Assembly (NCBI RefSeq): GCF_947490405.1
Contig: NZ_CANLGU010000005.1
Span: forward strand, 186,001-250,000
DNA length: 64,000 nucleotides
Origin: an uncultured Algibacter sp.
GTDB taxonomy: Bacteria; Bacteroidota; Bacteroidia; Flavobacteriales; Flavobacteriaceae
Direction: 5' to 3'
Part shown: one piece after another, positions 35,373 to 43,702 of the stretch
Position numbering within the stretch: position 1 is the stretch's first letter
How the letters are laid out: every line of letters begins with the position of its first letter
The notes under the pieces: model-generated
The model's database searches: none
The model's input: only the letters and a program-made list of their open reading frames with translations
What the model was told of the DNA's origin: nothing
Position numbers and translations under genes: made by a program

Positions 35373-37661
35373 TTAAAAATAAACACGCATTAAAAGGTTA
35401 GGGTAAAAACCCAAAGATGTCTGTAAAGTTTCGTCTACTTGACTATTATTAACTCTAAAAAAGTTATTTATTTGGTTGTTTCTATTAAAAAGGTTCCAAA
35501 CGGATGCTCCAATATCAGCTTTAGTTTTTAGCCCTAGGTTAATATGGTATAAAGCGGAGATATCTAGCTTTAAATAATCTTTTAACTCACTGCTATTACT
35601 AGGTTCAAAATTAATATTATTATTAACAATTTCATTTCCAGCAACAGGAAGCGTAGTAGGATTACCAGAAAACCAATTTAATCCTGTTGAAATTCTTAAA
35701 TTTCTATTAGTATAAGTGGTTCCTAAAGTTGTAGCATGCCTTATATTATAATTACTTGGGAATTCATTTTCTGAGAATGTCTCAAATTGATAATCGCTGT
35801 TTAAAAAAGCATAACTTAACCAAATATTAAAATTATTTACTTGTTTTCTCAATATAAAATCAACACCGTTAGCCTTGTAATCCCCTATCGCCTGAACGAA
35901 TTCAAATTGATTTTGAAATCCTTGACTTTGTGCCGTAATATTCTTAACCTTTTTGTAATAAGCATCAGCACTAATTTGCCAACCGCGTTTACTATAATTT
36001 ACACCAAAAGAAACTTGTTGACTTCTAATTACAGGAATATCCTTGTCGTTTGAGAGTTGCCACCTTCGCTTTTCAACGCCTAAAAAATCATTTTGAAAAT
36101 TGATTACTTGCGATGTGTTTTGATGCTTCATTTCTCCAAGAACCTCAACATTAAAACCATCAAGAAACTTATGAGAAAAGTTTAAACGTGGTTCCCATAT
36201 TTGCTTTTTAAATTTACCAATATAATTGAATCTTAACCCTGCATTAAGTACTGTTCGCCTATCAAAAGAGTTATAATTTAATTGAGAAAACAGACCATGG
36301 GTACGAACAACCTCTGAGATTAAAGACCTAAATCTTGGTACATCCACATCATCTAAATTAGTCACTTCTGTTTCTACAAAATGATAACCTCCAAGAAAAC
36401 TTATATTTTCAGAAAATTGATACTGATTTTTCAATTTAAAACTGGTTTCAGAAACAATATTTTCCTGCAAAAACCTCTGTGAATCAGCAATATTAGCGTT
36501 TACTGCCTTCAATTTATAATCTGTTTCATAAAGCTCAACAGCGGTTTGCCAATTAGAGTTCCAAATTTTATTGTAATGAACAGCACCTGCAATACTATTC
36601 TGATTTACATTACTTTGTCTGGATTCATCCTCTGTGTTTTCATTAAAAACTAATTCGTTAGCTACATTAATGAAATTAATACGCAACTCATCTTTATCAC
36701 TAAGCTTGTATATCCATCTAAATGACACATCATAAAAATCAAACTCCTGATCGGAATTCATAACGGTATTCATTGAGTTTTCCACTTCGGTATCTTCAGA
36801 AATCTTATCAAAAAAATTGTTATAAGCCGGTGTTTGAATAAAATCGCTAATAGACTTTCTTAACGCTACTTGAATAGAAGATCTTTTACTTATAGGAATA
36901 TCAGCAAAACCATTAGCATCAATAAAATTCACACCTATATTGCCCTTAAAGTCAGAGTTAATTTCGTTATCAGTTTTCATCAAAATAGTTCCTGATACAC
37001 CATCTGTATAACTAACATCAGATCCATTTTTATACAATAAAACATCTTCAGTTATTTGTGGATTATACATTGAAATCAAACCAAAAAAATGTCCTGATTG
37101 GTACATTTTAACACCATCCCATAAGATTAAATTTTGATCGTGACTTCCTCCCCTGATACTAATATTTGATACATTTTCATTTATACTCTGTATACCTGGA
37201 AATGCCTGTATAGACTGTAATACATCTGCTTCAATCAAACCTGGAAGCATTGTGAATTTAGAAAAATCAATTTTAAATGCACCTGTATTCAACTTACTGA
37301 TTCCCTTTATGATATAACTTGGAACAATGACTTCTGGTAATTGCTGTAAGTTATCTTTTAAGGTTTTATTAGGTGGCGTTACCAATACGAAACTACTACC
37401 AATAATGGTATATTTTAAATCTGTATGATTTTTTAAAAACTGTATGACTTCCTCAAACGTTAAATCTTTTGATGGTAAACTAATTCTATAAGTCTCTACA
37501 ACATCTTTAGCATAATTGAATTGATATCCATATTGATCCTGAATAGTAGTTAGAACAGATGTTAAAGCTACTTTTCCATCATGCTCTTGAGCGCTACCTG
37601 CAAAAGTACATACAAATAAAAATAAGTTTAAAATAAAATAATGGCTATTCTTTATTTTCAT
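35373..37661 (-). CDS. TonB-dependent receptor with STN signalling domain
   Basis: The 762-residue outer-membrane receptor has a signal peptide (about 1-24), an STN (secretin/TonB N-terminal) domain at about 30-105 (LTSVLTTIQDQYGYQFNYAK, LTFEEVIQFLKNH), then plug (DVLQSIQAFPGIQS, SNISIRGGSHDQNLILWDG) and barrel. The STN domain is the periplasmic signalling part of FecA-type receptors, which contact a FecR anti-sigma. Its start overlaps the FecR gene by 17 bases. The ligand is unknown; no metal or glycan clue is visible. Confidence 0.92.
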   Translation of the reverse strand: MKIKNSHYFILNLFLFVCTFAGSAQEHDGKVALTSVLTTIQDQYGYQFNYAKDVVETYRISLPSKDLTFEEVIQFLKNHTDLKYTIIGSSFVLVTPPNKTLKDNLQQLPEVIVPSYIIKGISKLNTGAFKIDFSKFTMLPGLIEADVLQSIQAFPGIQSINENVSNISIRGGSHDQNLILWDGVKMYQSGHFFGLISMYNPQITEDVLLYKNGSDVSYTDGVSGTILMKTDNEINSDFKGNIGVNFIDANGFADIPISKRSSIQVALRKSISDFIQTPAYNNFFDKISEDTEVENSMNTVMNSDQEFDFYDVSFRWIYKLSDKDELRINFINVANELVFNENTEDESRQSNVNQNSIAGAVHYNKIWNSNWQTAVELYETDYKLKAVNANIADSQRFLQENIVSETSFKLKNQYQFSENISFLGGYHFVETEVTNLDDVDVPRFRSLISEVVRTHGLFSQLNYNSFDRRTVLNAGLRFNYIGKFKKQIWEPRLNFSHKFLDGFNVEVLGEMKHQNTSQVINFQNDFLGVEKRRWQLSNDKDIPVIRSQQVSFGVNYSKRGWQISADAYYKKVKNITAQSQGFQNQFEFVQAIGDYKANGVDFILRKQVNNFNIWLSYAFLNSDYQFETFSENEFPSNYNIRHATTLGTTYTNRNLRISTGLNWFSGNPTTLPVAGNEIVNNNINFEPSNSSELKDYLKLDISALYHINLGLKTKADIGASVWNLFNRNNQINNFFRVNNSQVDETLQTSLGFYPNLLMRVYF

Positions 37662-38556
37662 GGATTATTACATGGTTCGATGAACTTAGTTCATAAGATA
37701 AACCCATGGGCTTGGTGATAGATAAAAGTGCTTGTTCTAGGTTATTATGGTTGAAACCGCCAGTAAATTGTCTAGTTAAATCGACATCTTCAAACGTTAC
37801 GCTAATGCTATACTGTCTTTTAAACTCTTCAATAACAAGATTAAATGGCACCGATTTAAAACTACTGACACCAGCAAGCCAAAGTGGCGTTTTTAAAGTT
37901 GTTTTTTCTTCAACTAAAACACCGTTTAAAAACTGAAATGTTTCCCCTGCATGTAAAGTTCTCTCTAACGTATTTGAGGTTACTTTTACTATACCTTCAA
38001 AACACTTAACCTCAAAATAATTATTACGTTGCTTTACATTAAATTCTGTTCCCACAACAGTTATAGTCCCATTGTTGGTAACAACATCGAACTTTTTTCC
38101 CTTTTCAACAACAAAATAGGCTTCACCCTTCAGTTTTACCTGTCTATTATCTTTCCAGTTATCTTGATTAAAATCCAATTGAGAATTAGCATTCAATTTT
38201 ACCTTAGAATTATCAGGAAGTATAACATCCATATTCTGGCTTATTGAAGTTTTATATGATGATGAATTGTTGTAAAAAGCGTAATAATAAATTCCAAAAC
38301 CAATAACAAAAGCAGCTGCCATTTGTAACATTGGTTTAAGCCAATGCAATTTCAAAGTAGGTTTCTTATACGAATTATAATGCTTCTGGAAGGTGTTAAA
38401 GTCTTTAGCGTTTGAAAACTCAGATGCTTTAAACTGTTTTGAAGTTTCAATAATAGCAAGATTAAGCTTGGAGTCGTCAAGACTATCAAATGCATCTTTT
38501 TCGGCATCTGTTAAATCATTATTAAGCCATTTTTTTATCAAATATTCTTTGTCCAT
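37645..38556 (-). CDS. FecR-family anti-sigma factor
   Basis: The 303-residue protein has a cytoplasmic N-terminus (KKWLNNDLTDAEKDAFDSL), one membrane span (about 74-92), the FecR domain (about 100-200; VILPDNSKVKLNANSQLDF, VKLKGEAYFVVEKG, FDVVTNNGTITVVGTEFNVK) and a C-terminal STN-like DUF4974 region (VIEEFKRQYSISVTFEDVDL). It transmits receptor occupancy to the ECF sigma encoded upstream. It lies in the order sigma, fecR, receptor. Confidence 0.93.
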   Translation of the reverse strand: MDKEYLIKKWLNNDLTDAEKDAFDSLDDSKLNLAIIETSKQFKASEFSNAKDFNTFQKHYNSYKKPTLKLHWLKPMLQMAAAFVIGFGIYYYAFYNNSSSYKTSISQNMDVILPDNSKVKLNANSQLDFNQDNWKDNRQVKLKGEAYFVVEKGKKFDVVTNNGTITVVGTEFNVKQRNNYFEVKCFEGIVKVTSNTLERTLHAGETFQFLNGVLVEEKTTLKTPLWLAGVSSFKSVPFNLVIEEFKRQYSISVTFEDVDLTRQFTGGFNHNNLEQALLSITKPMGLSYELSSSNHVIIHENKE

Positions 38557-38602
38557 GCTAAAGCACTTTACTATGTAACAACTTCATCTTTAAAACTCCT
38601 GA

Positions 38603-39127
38603 TTATTTTATGTTAAAATTTTCTAACGCTTCTTTTAGTTTACCAAAAGCAGTATAAATTCTATATTCAACAACCTTTTTTGTAACACCCAATTGTTCTG
38701 CAATTTCAGCATGTTTTTTGCCTTCAACTTTATTCAATAAAAACGCTACACGCTGTTCTTCGCTTAAATTTTGCAAAGCCTTTTTATATTTTTCCATAAA
38801 CTGGGTTTGCTCTAAAAGAAACTCTGGCGTTTCGTTGGTATACGATTTTTGGGGTTTCTTCTGATAATTTAGAACTACTTTTTGATGCTTAATATCATTT
38901 AGCACCAAATTATTGGCTACCGTAAACAGAAATGATTTTGCCTTAGCCAAAGTAACTGTTTTACAACTATCCCAAAGTTTAACAAAAGCTTCTTGAGTTT
39001 TATCTTCTGGATTAATTTGTGATCCGTATTTATAGTATAAAAAATTATGCAGGTCTTTGGAGTGAGCTTTATAAACACCCTCAAAAATGCGCGTTTCACA
39101 AATATTTTTACTAGGGTTTTCTGGCAA
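38603..39127 (-). CDS. ECF sigma factor (FecI-like)
   Basis: The 174-residue protein has region 2 (LHNFLYYKYGSQINPEDKTQEAFVKLW) and region 4 (LSEEQRVAFLLNKVEGKKHAEIAEQLGVTKKVVEYRIYTA). It should be released by the adjacent FecR to express the TonB receptor operon. The divergent Asp-rich lipoprotein gene starts 107 bases away and may belong to its regulon. Confidence 0.92.
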   Translation of the reverse strand: MPENPSKNICETRIFEGVYKAHSKDLHNFLYYKYGSQINPEDKTQEAFVKLWDSCKTVTLAKAKSFLFTVANNLVLNDIKHQKVVLNYQKKPQKSYTNETPEFLLEQTQFMEKYKKALQNLSEEQRVAFLLNKVEGKKHAEIAEQLGVTKKVVEYRIYTAFGKLKEALENFNIK

Positions 39128-39234
39128 GTTTTATTAATAATTTTTCTAAATATATATAAATATTTTAAAACCTTTCAGGAATTTTAAAGGTGAAGTTGTT
39201 ATATAATAAAACAGGCCTTTTATCTAATTGAAAT

Positions 39235-40308
39235 ATGAAAGTACATTATAAGATATTAACCCTATGCTTTCTTCTCTCCTGCATCATAGTATCATCATGT
39301 AGGAAAGAAGATATGGAGCTTATTGAAACGCCGGCTGATGAGACTTTAATTTCAAATTCGTCTGTTGCCATTTTAATGCAAAATGTATCTAGTAATGATG
39401 GTTCTGTTGATAATATAATTGATAAGTCTAATTGTTTTAGCATTAAATTTCCTTTGAATGTAACCGTAAACGGGGAGAACATTCTTGTAAACTCATCTGA
39501 AGCATATAATATTATTGAATATATTTTTGATGATGAAGACGATGATGTTGATGTTTTGGAAATTACTTACCCTATAACCATAGTTTCAGAAGACTTTTCT
39601 GAAATCATAATAAATAATGACACTGAACTTAATAGTTATTCTATTAATTGTAATGGCGAAAATGAATTTGATGATGATATTGAATGTTTAGACTTTAAAT
39701 ATCCCATAACAACTTCAACTTTTAATAAAGAAAATGAAGCTATAGAAACCGCATCGATTACATCAGATTATGAGCTAAACCAATTTTTAAAAAATCTAAC
39801 TCAAAACCTAATTACTACAATTAACTTTCCTATTGATGTTACACTTTCTGATGGTACAGAACTAATGCTAAACAATTTAATTGAACTTGAAAATAGCATT
39901 AATAATTATAAAAATGATTGTGATGAAGATGATGACTTTGATTATAATGACGATGATTGTGACTCATGTAATGTAGAAGAATTAACACACACACTAACAA
40001 ACTGTAATGGTTGGCTGGTAGATCAATTAGATCGTGATAATACAAACTATGACAATGCTTATAATGGATACAGATTTAACTTCTCTCCAGACGGAAGTTT
40101 AGGCGTTTATTGGGGAAACACAAGTGCTTATGGCACTTGGATAGCGACTGGCTCTCACAATAACATAAATGTTACGATAAACATTCCTGGTTTGCCATTA
40201 TGTAACAATGTTTGGAGATTGCACGAGATGTCCGAGTATACAAATAAAAGAGTTGATTTTAGAGTTGGTAATAGTGACAGGTTACGATATAATAACATTT
40301 GTGATTAA
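39235..40308 (+). CDS. Asp-rich lipoprotein with four related segments
   Basis: The 357-residue protein has a lipoprotein signal with Cys22 (IIVSSCRKED). Four segments at about 68-97, 109-138, 152-185 and 196-224 share a pattern of aromatic-Pro-Ile/Leu start (KFPLNVTV, TYPITIVS, KYPITTST, NFPIDVTL) and a following acidic helix. They are separated by linkers with runs of Asp. The C-terminal ~100 residues form a different, Asn/Tyr-rich domain (NGYRFNFSPDGSLGVYWGN). Likely a surface calcium-binding protein of unknown role. Divergent from the sigma/FecR genes and upstream of the exported cytochrome module. Confidence 0.75.
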   Translation: MKVHYKILTLCFLLSCIIVSSCRKEDMELIETPADETLISNSSVAILMQNVSSNDGSVDNIIDKSNCFSIKFPLNVTVNGENILVNSSEAYNIIEYIFDDEDDDVDVLEITYPITIVSEDFSEIIINNDTELNSYSINCNGENEFDDDIECLDFKYPITTSTFNKENEAIETASITSDYELNQFLKNLTQNLITTINFPIDVTLSDGTELMLNNLIELENSINNYKNDCDEDDDFDYNDDDCDSCNVEELTHTLTNCNGWLVDQLDRDNTNYDNAYNGYRFNFSPDGSLGVYWGNTSAYGTWIATGSHNNINVTINIPGLPLCNNVWRLHEMSEYTNKRVDFRVGNSDRLRYNNICD

Positions 40309-40461
40309 ATAAAATATTAAGCTAGTGATTTGCTTCTATGAAAAAGAAAAAACATCACCCAAGTTTTACCTAAATCCTTGGAACTAGCTAAAAACTGCTT
40401 CGGTTTTAATTAACTGGAGCAGTATTTAAAATAAATTATTAAAGGCATTATAAGCTAAAAC

Positions 40462-40836
40462 ATGAAAAAGAAAATCCTAATTATTATTACCCTATTAGCC
40501 ATTACTCTTCTTGCCTACAATTACATGTATCAAGACCATCGTGATATTGCTTCAGAGGAACCGGAATTTTCAATAACACCAGAGCAAATTGTAAATACCT
40601 TCAAGACTAATTTAAAAGATTCAGAAAAAAAATACCTAAATAAAACTATTGAATTAACTGGTATTGTTACAGAATCGAATAGCAAAGATTTAACTTTAAA
40701 CCATGATGTATTTTGCCAGTTTTTACAAAACCAAAATGCTTCATTAAACGCAAATATTAAAATTAAAGGACGTTGCATTGGTTATGATGATTTGTTGGAA
40801 CAGGTTAAACTCGATCAATGCTATATTATTAATTAA
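40462..40836 (+). CDS. Membrane-anchored OB-fold (tRNA_anti-like) protein
   Basis: The 124-residue protein has an N-terminal hydrophobic anchor (about 4-22), then an OB-fold resembling the tRNA_anti-like family (NKTIELTGIVTESNSKDLTL, KIKGRCIGYDDLLEQVKLDQC). In Bacteroidota such proteins are often exported and located beside envelope genes. It starts the tight gene run ending at yceI; 12 bases separate it from the next gene. Function unknown. Confidence 0.75.
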   Translation: MKKKILIIITLLAITLLAYNYMYQDHRDIASEEPEFSITPEQIVNTFKTNLKDSEKKYLNKTIELTGIVTESNSKDLTLNHDVFCQFLQNQNASLNANIKIKGRCIGYDDLLEQVKLDQCYIIN

Positions 40837-40848
40837 ACCAAAACTCTT

Positions 40849-41766
40849 ATGAAAGCAATTTTACTTAAATCATTAATCTTAATAGCTATTTGCTGTTCTG
40901 TAAACTTGCCAAGTCAAACGGCAAACTTAACTCCAGAAAAAGACAATTCCATTTACAGTGAAAACAATAATTCCAATGCATTAGGAAATTTATTTTCTGG
41001 TCAAACGGGTGGTAGAAATGGAAATAATAATAGGAGAGCTTTAATAAAATTTGATTTATCGTCCATCCCTTCTGGAGCCAATATAAGCAGTGTAAGCCTA
41101 ACGGTTAACGTCAATAAAGTTCCTTCAGGTGGTGCAGGCACTCAAACTTATACTATTCATCAACTTACAAGAGATTGGGGAGAAGGCACTTCTACAGGTG
41201 GTGGAACTGGGGGTACTGCTAGTGCAAATGATGCTACATGGAATAGCGCTATGCAAGGCTCAACAACTTGGACAACACCCGGAGGCGATTTTTCTAATAC
41301 TCCCATGGCTTCATTAAATTTTGTTGACACAGGAAACTATACTTTTTTAACCAATCCAACTTTTGTCTCGGTTGTCCAAAATTGGTTAGACACACCAAGC
41401 ATGAATAACGGATTAATATTAATTGGAGACGAGAGTAATAATAGAAGCGCAAGACAATTGGGAAGTAAAGACTCTGGTATTGCTCCAATACTTACTGTTA
41501 ATTACAGTACTTTAAGTACTGAAAAATTTTTATTGTCTGATTTTTCTATGTACCCAAACCCATCAAACAATTATATTCATTTAAGTCTTCCACAGAATAT
41601 TTCTAAAGCTACATTAAAGATTTATGATGTATTAGGTAAACAAGTAGAAAATAAAACTATTAGTAATAAAGAAAAAGCTGATATTTCTAAATTAGAAAAA
41701 GGGATTTATTTGTTAGAAGTATCTACTCTTGGACAAGCTAAAACAAAGAAGTTGATTAAATTATAA
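40849..41766 (+). CDS. T9SS type A protein with DNRLRE-type domain
   Basis: The 305-residue protein has a signal peptide (about 1-25) and a DNRLRE-like beta domain (GRNGNNNRRALIKFDLSSIPSGANISSVSL..., IHQLTRDWGEGTSTGGG, ..VQNWLDTPSMNNGLIL, SNNRSARQLGSKDSGIAPILTVNY). A C-terminal sorting domain begins MYPNPSNNYIHLSL and ends KKLIKL. DNRLRE domains occur in surface carbohydrate-associated proteins. Part of the gene run with DUF5777, cytochrome and YceI. Confidence 0.88.
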   Translation: MKAILLKSLILIAICCSVNLPSQTANLTPEKDNSIYSENNNSNALGNLFSGQTGGRNGNNNRRALIKFDLSSIPSGANISSVSLTVNVNKVPSGGAGTQTYTIHQLTRDWGEGTSTGGGTGGTASANDATWNSAMQGSTTWTTPGGDFSNTPMASLNFVDTGNYTFLTNPTFVSVVQNWLDTPSMNNGLILIGDESNNRSARQLGSKDSGIAPILTVNYSTLSTEKFLLSDFSMYPNPSNNYIHLSLPQNISKATLKIYDVLGKQVENKTISNKEKADISKLEKGIYLLEVSTLGQAKTKKLIKL

Positions 41767-41779
41767 ACACTAATTTTTT

Positions 41780-42628
41780 ATGAAGTACTTATTAATAATA
41801 TTCCTATTAACACCACTTTTTGTTGATGCTCAAGATGATTTACTTGATGAAATAGATACAAATGCAACAGAAGGTCAATATGCAACTGCCGCTTTTAAAG
41901 GTCTGAAAATTGTAAATTTTGAATCCACAAAATTAGTAGCTAAAGACGAACTTACTTTTATAGTATCCCATAGGTTTGGAAGCGTAAAAAATGGTATAGA
42001 TACCTTTTTTGGATTAGATGAAGCAGTAACACGAATTCATTTTGTTTATGGAATTACTGATGCTATAAATATTGGGGTTTCTAGAAGTTCTTTTCTGAAA
42101 ATTTACGATGTTACAGCTAAATATCGATTGGTAAGACAAGAAGAAAATGGCTTTCCTTTTACAATAGTTGGATTTAACGCATTATTGATTAATACAGCTT
42201 TGGAGAAAGAAAATTTACCTTTATTAAAGTTTAAACACAGATTAGGATATACTGCTCAGATATTAATTTCAAGAAAAATAAATACCGATTTTTCTATTGA
42301 ACTAGCCCCAACATTTTTCCATGATAATTATGTACAAATGGATGAACAAAGTAATTCTCAATTTGCTTTAGGCTTTGGTGGTCGTTACAAATTAGGAAAG
42401 CGATGGTCTGTGAATGCTGATTATGGTTTACACCTAAATAGAGCTAGTAACTCCCCATTTAAAAATCCATTATCAATAGGGCTTGATTTAGAAACAGGAG
42501 GGCACGTTTTCCAAATGCATTTTTCTAATGCTCAAGCTATGAATACCAATGGTTTTTTAGGCCAAGGAACAGGTGACTGGTTAGATGGTGACGTATATTT
42601 TGGGTTTAATCTAAGCAGGAGATTCTAA
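41780..42628 (+). CDS. DUF5777 family outer-membrane beta-barrel
   Basis: The 282-residue protein has a signal peptide (about 1-17, ending DAQ). The body alternates hydrophobic and polar residues as in beta-barrels and ends in Phe (FGFNLSRRF). Motifs such as DELTFIVSHRFGSVKNGIDTFFGLDEA and the terminal GDWLDGDVYFGFNL characterise DUF5777. It lies 13 bases after the DNRLRE gene and 31 before the cytochrome gene. Its function is unknown, and co-localisation with a cytochrome is suggestive. Confidence 0.85.
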   Translation: MKYLLIIFLLTPLFVDAQDDLLDEIDTNATEGQYATAAFKGLKIVNFESTKLVAKDELTFIVSHRFGSVKNGIDTFFGLDEAVTRIHFVYGITDAINIGVSRSSFLKIYDVTAKYRLVRQEENGFPFTIVGFNALLINTALEKENLPLLKFKHRLGYTAQILISRKINTDFSIELAPTFFHDNYVQMDEQSNSQFALGFGGRYKLGKRWSVNADYGLHLNRASNSPFKNPLSIGLDLETGGHVFQMHFSNAQAMNTNGFLGQGTGDWLDGDVYFGFNLSRRF

Positions 42629-42659
42629 TTAAAAAATAATAACAATAAAAACAATAACT

Positions 42660-43043
42660 ATGAAATCTACAAAATTAATTTATGCTTTAGCATTGTGTCT
42701 AATAATCTTCAACTGTTCTAGCGATAGTAATGATGATTTACAAGAAGAGCAAGAAGAGCAAGAGGAACAACAAGAAGAAATGGATCCAAATCCAACAGCT
42801 ATTACTTATAATGCTGATATTAGAAGTATTATGACTAACAATTGTAATCAATGTCATGGAAGTACAACTACTAATGGCGCTCCGTTTTCTTTAACAACTT
42901 ACAGTCAGGTAAGTGGTAGAATAGATCGTATTATAGCCCGTACAAATAATGCATCAAATCCTATGCCTCGTGCTGGTTTAATGAGTATTGAATTAAGGGA
43001 CATGATTAAGCAATGGAAAGATGATGGATTATTAGAAGAATAG
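42660..43043 (+). CDS. c-type cytochrome lipoprotein
   Basis: The 127-residue lipoprotein (signal ending IIFNCSSDS, Cys near 19) has a Glu/Gln linker (EEQEEQEEQQEE), then a mono-haem domain with CNQCH (about 62-66) and a probable axial Met in NPMPRAG. It would be attached to the outer or inner membrane and carry electrons. It sits between the DUF5777 and YceI genes. The electron partner is not evident. Confidence 0.88.
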   Translation: MKSTKLIYALALCLIIFNCSSDSNDDLQEEQEEQEEQQEEMDPNPTAITYNADIRSIMTNNCNQCHGSTTTNGAPFSLTTYSQVSGRIDRIIARTNNASNPMPRAGLMSIELRDMIKQWKDDGLLEE

Positions 43044-43092
43044 TAGTTTAAACATATTGGCAAGTAATTTGCTGTAAATCAATAAAATTGAT

Positions 43093-43635
43093 ATGAAAAA
43101 AATAATCTATCTCATAGCCTTAATTAGTATAAATAGTTTTGCTCAGTCAAAATATTTAACTAAAACTGGTACTATAAATTTTGAAGCATCTGTGCCTTCT
43201 GTTGAAGAGGTAAAGGCTGAAAATAATTCAGTTACAGCTATATTAAATTCTGATAATGGCGAATTTGCAGCTTTGGTTTTTGTAAAAGGTTTCCGTTTTA
43301 AAAATGCTTTAATGGAAGAACATTTTAATGAAAACTATGCTGAATCCGATATGTATCCTAAGGCCACATTTAAAGGAAAAATCAAAGACTTTTCTATGGA
43401 TATGTTGAATTCTGAATTGGAATTTAAGTTAGATGGCACATTAACATTTCATGGAAAAACGAAACAGGTTAATGATGTGGTTATTAGCCTAAATAAGGAA
43501 GATGATTTAATTTCAGCTTCAGGAAATTTTAAAGTTCTTGTATCTGATTTTGATATAAAAATTCCCAGAATAGTCAGAGATAAGGTATCTGAAGAGGTAC
43601 AAATTACTTATAAGTTTGATTTGAAAAAGAGGTAG
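43093..43635 (+). CDS. YceI-family lipid-binding protein
   Basis: The 180-residue protein has a signal peptide (about 1-17, ending FAQ) and an extended lipocalin-like YceI domain (SKYLTKTGTINFEASVPSVE, FNENYAESDMYPKATFKGKI, LDGTLTFHGKTKQVNDVVISL, SDFDIKIPRIVRDKVSEEVQ). YceI proteins bind polyisoprenoids such as quinones. With the cytochrome upstream this hints at a quinone-linked redox role, which is inference. It ends the operon; a terminator follows at 43661. Confidence 0.93.
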   Translation: MKKIIYLIALISINSFAQSKYLTKTGTINFEASVPSVEEVKAENNSVTAILNSDNGEFAALVFVKGFRFKNALMEEHFNENYAESDMYPKATFKGKIKDFSMDMLNSELEFKLDGTLTFHGKTKQVNDVVISLNKEDDLISASGNFKVLVSDFDIKIPRIVRDKVSEEVQITYKFDLKKR

Positions 43636-43660
43636 CCCCAATTCTATCATACTACCATAA

Positions 43661-43690
43661 AAAAAAAGCCGCTTAATGCGGCTTTTTTTA
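43661..43690 (+). terminator. Terminator of yceI operon
   Basis: AAAAAAAGCCGC-ttaat-GCGGCTTTTTTT is a textbook hairpin with A and T runs. It lies between convergent yceI and carB and can serve both. Confidence 0.9.
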
Positions 43691-43702
43691 TTTGAATAAA
43701 AT

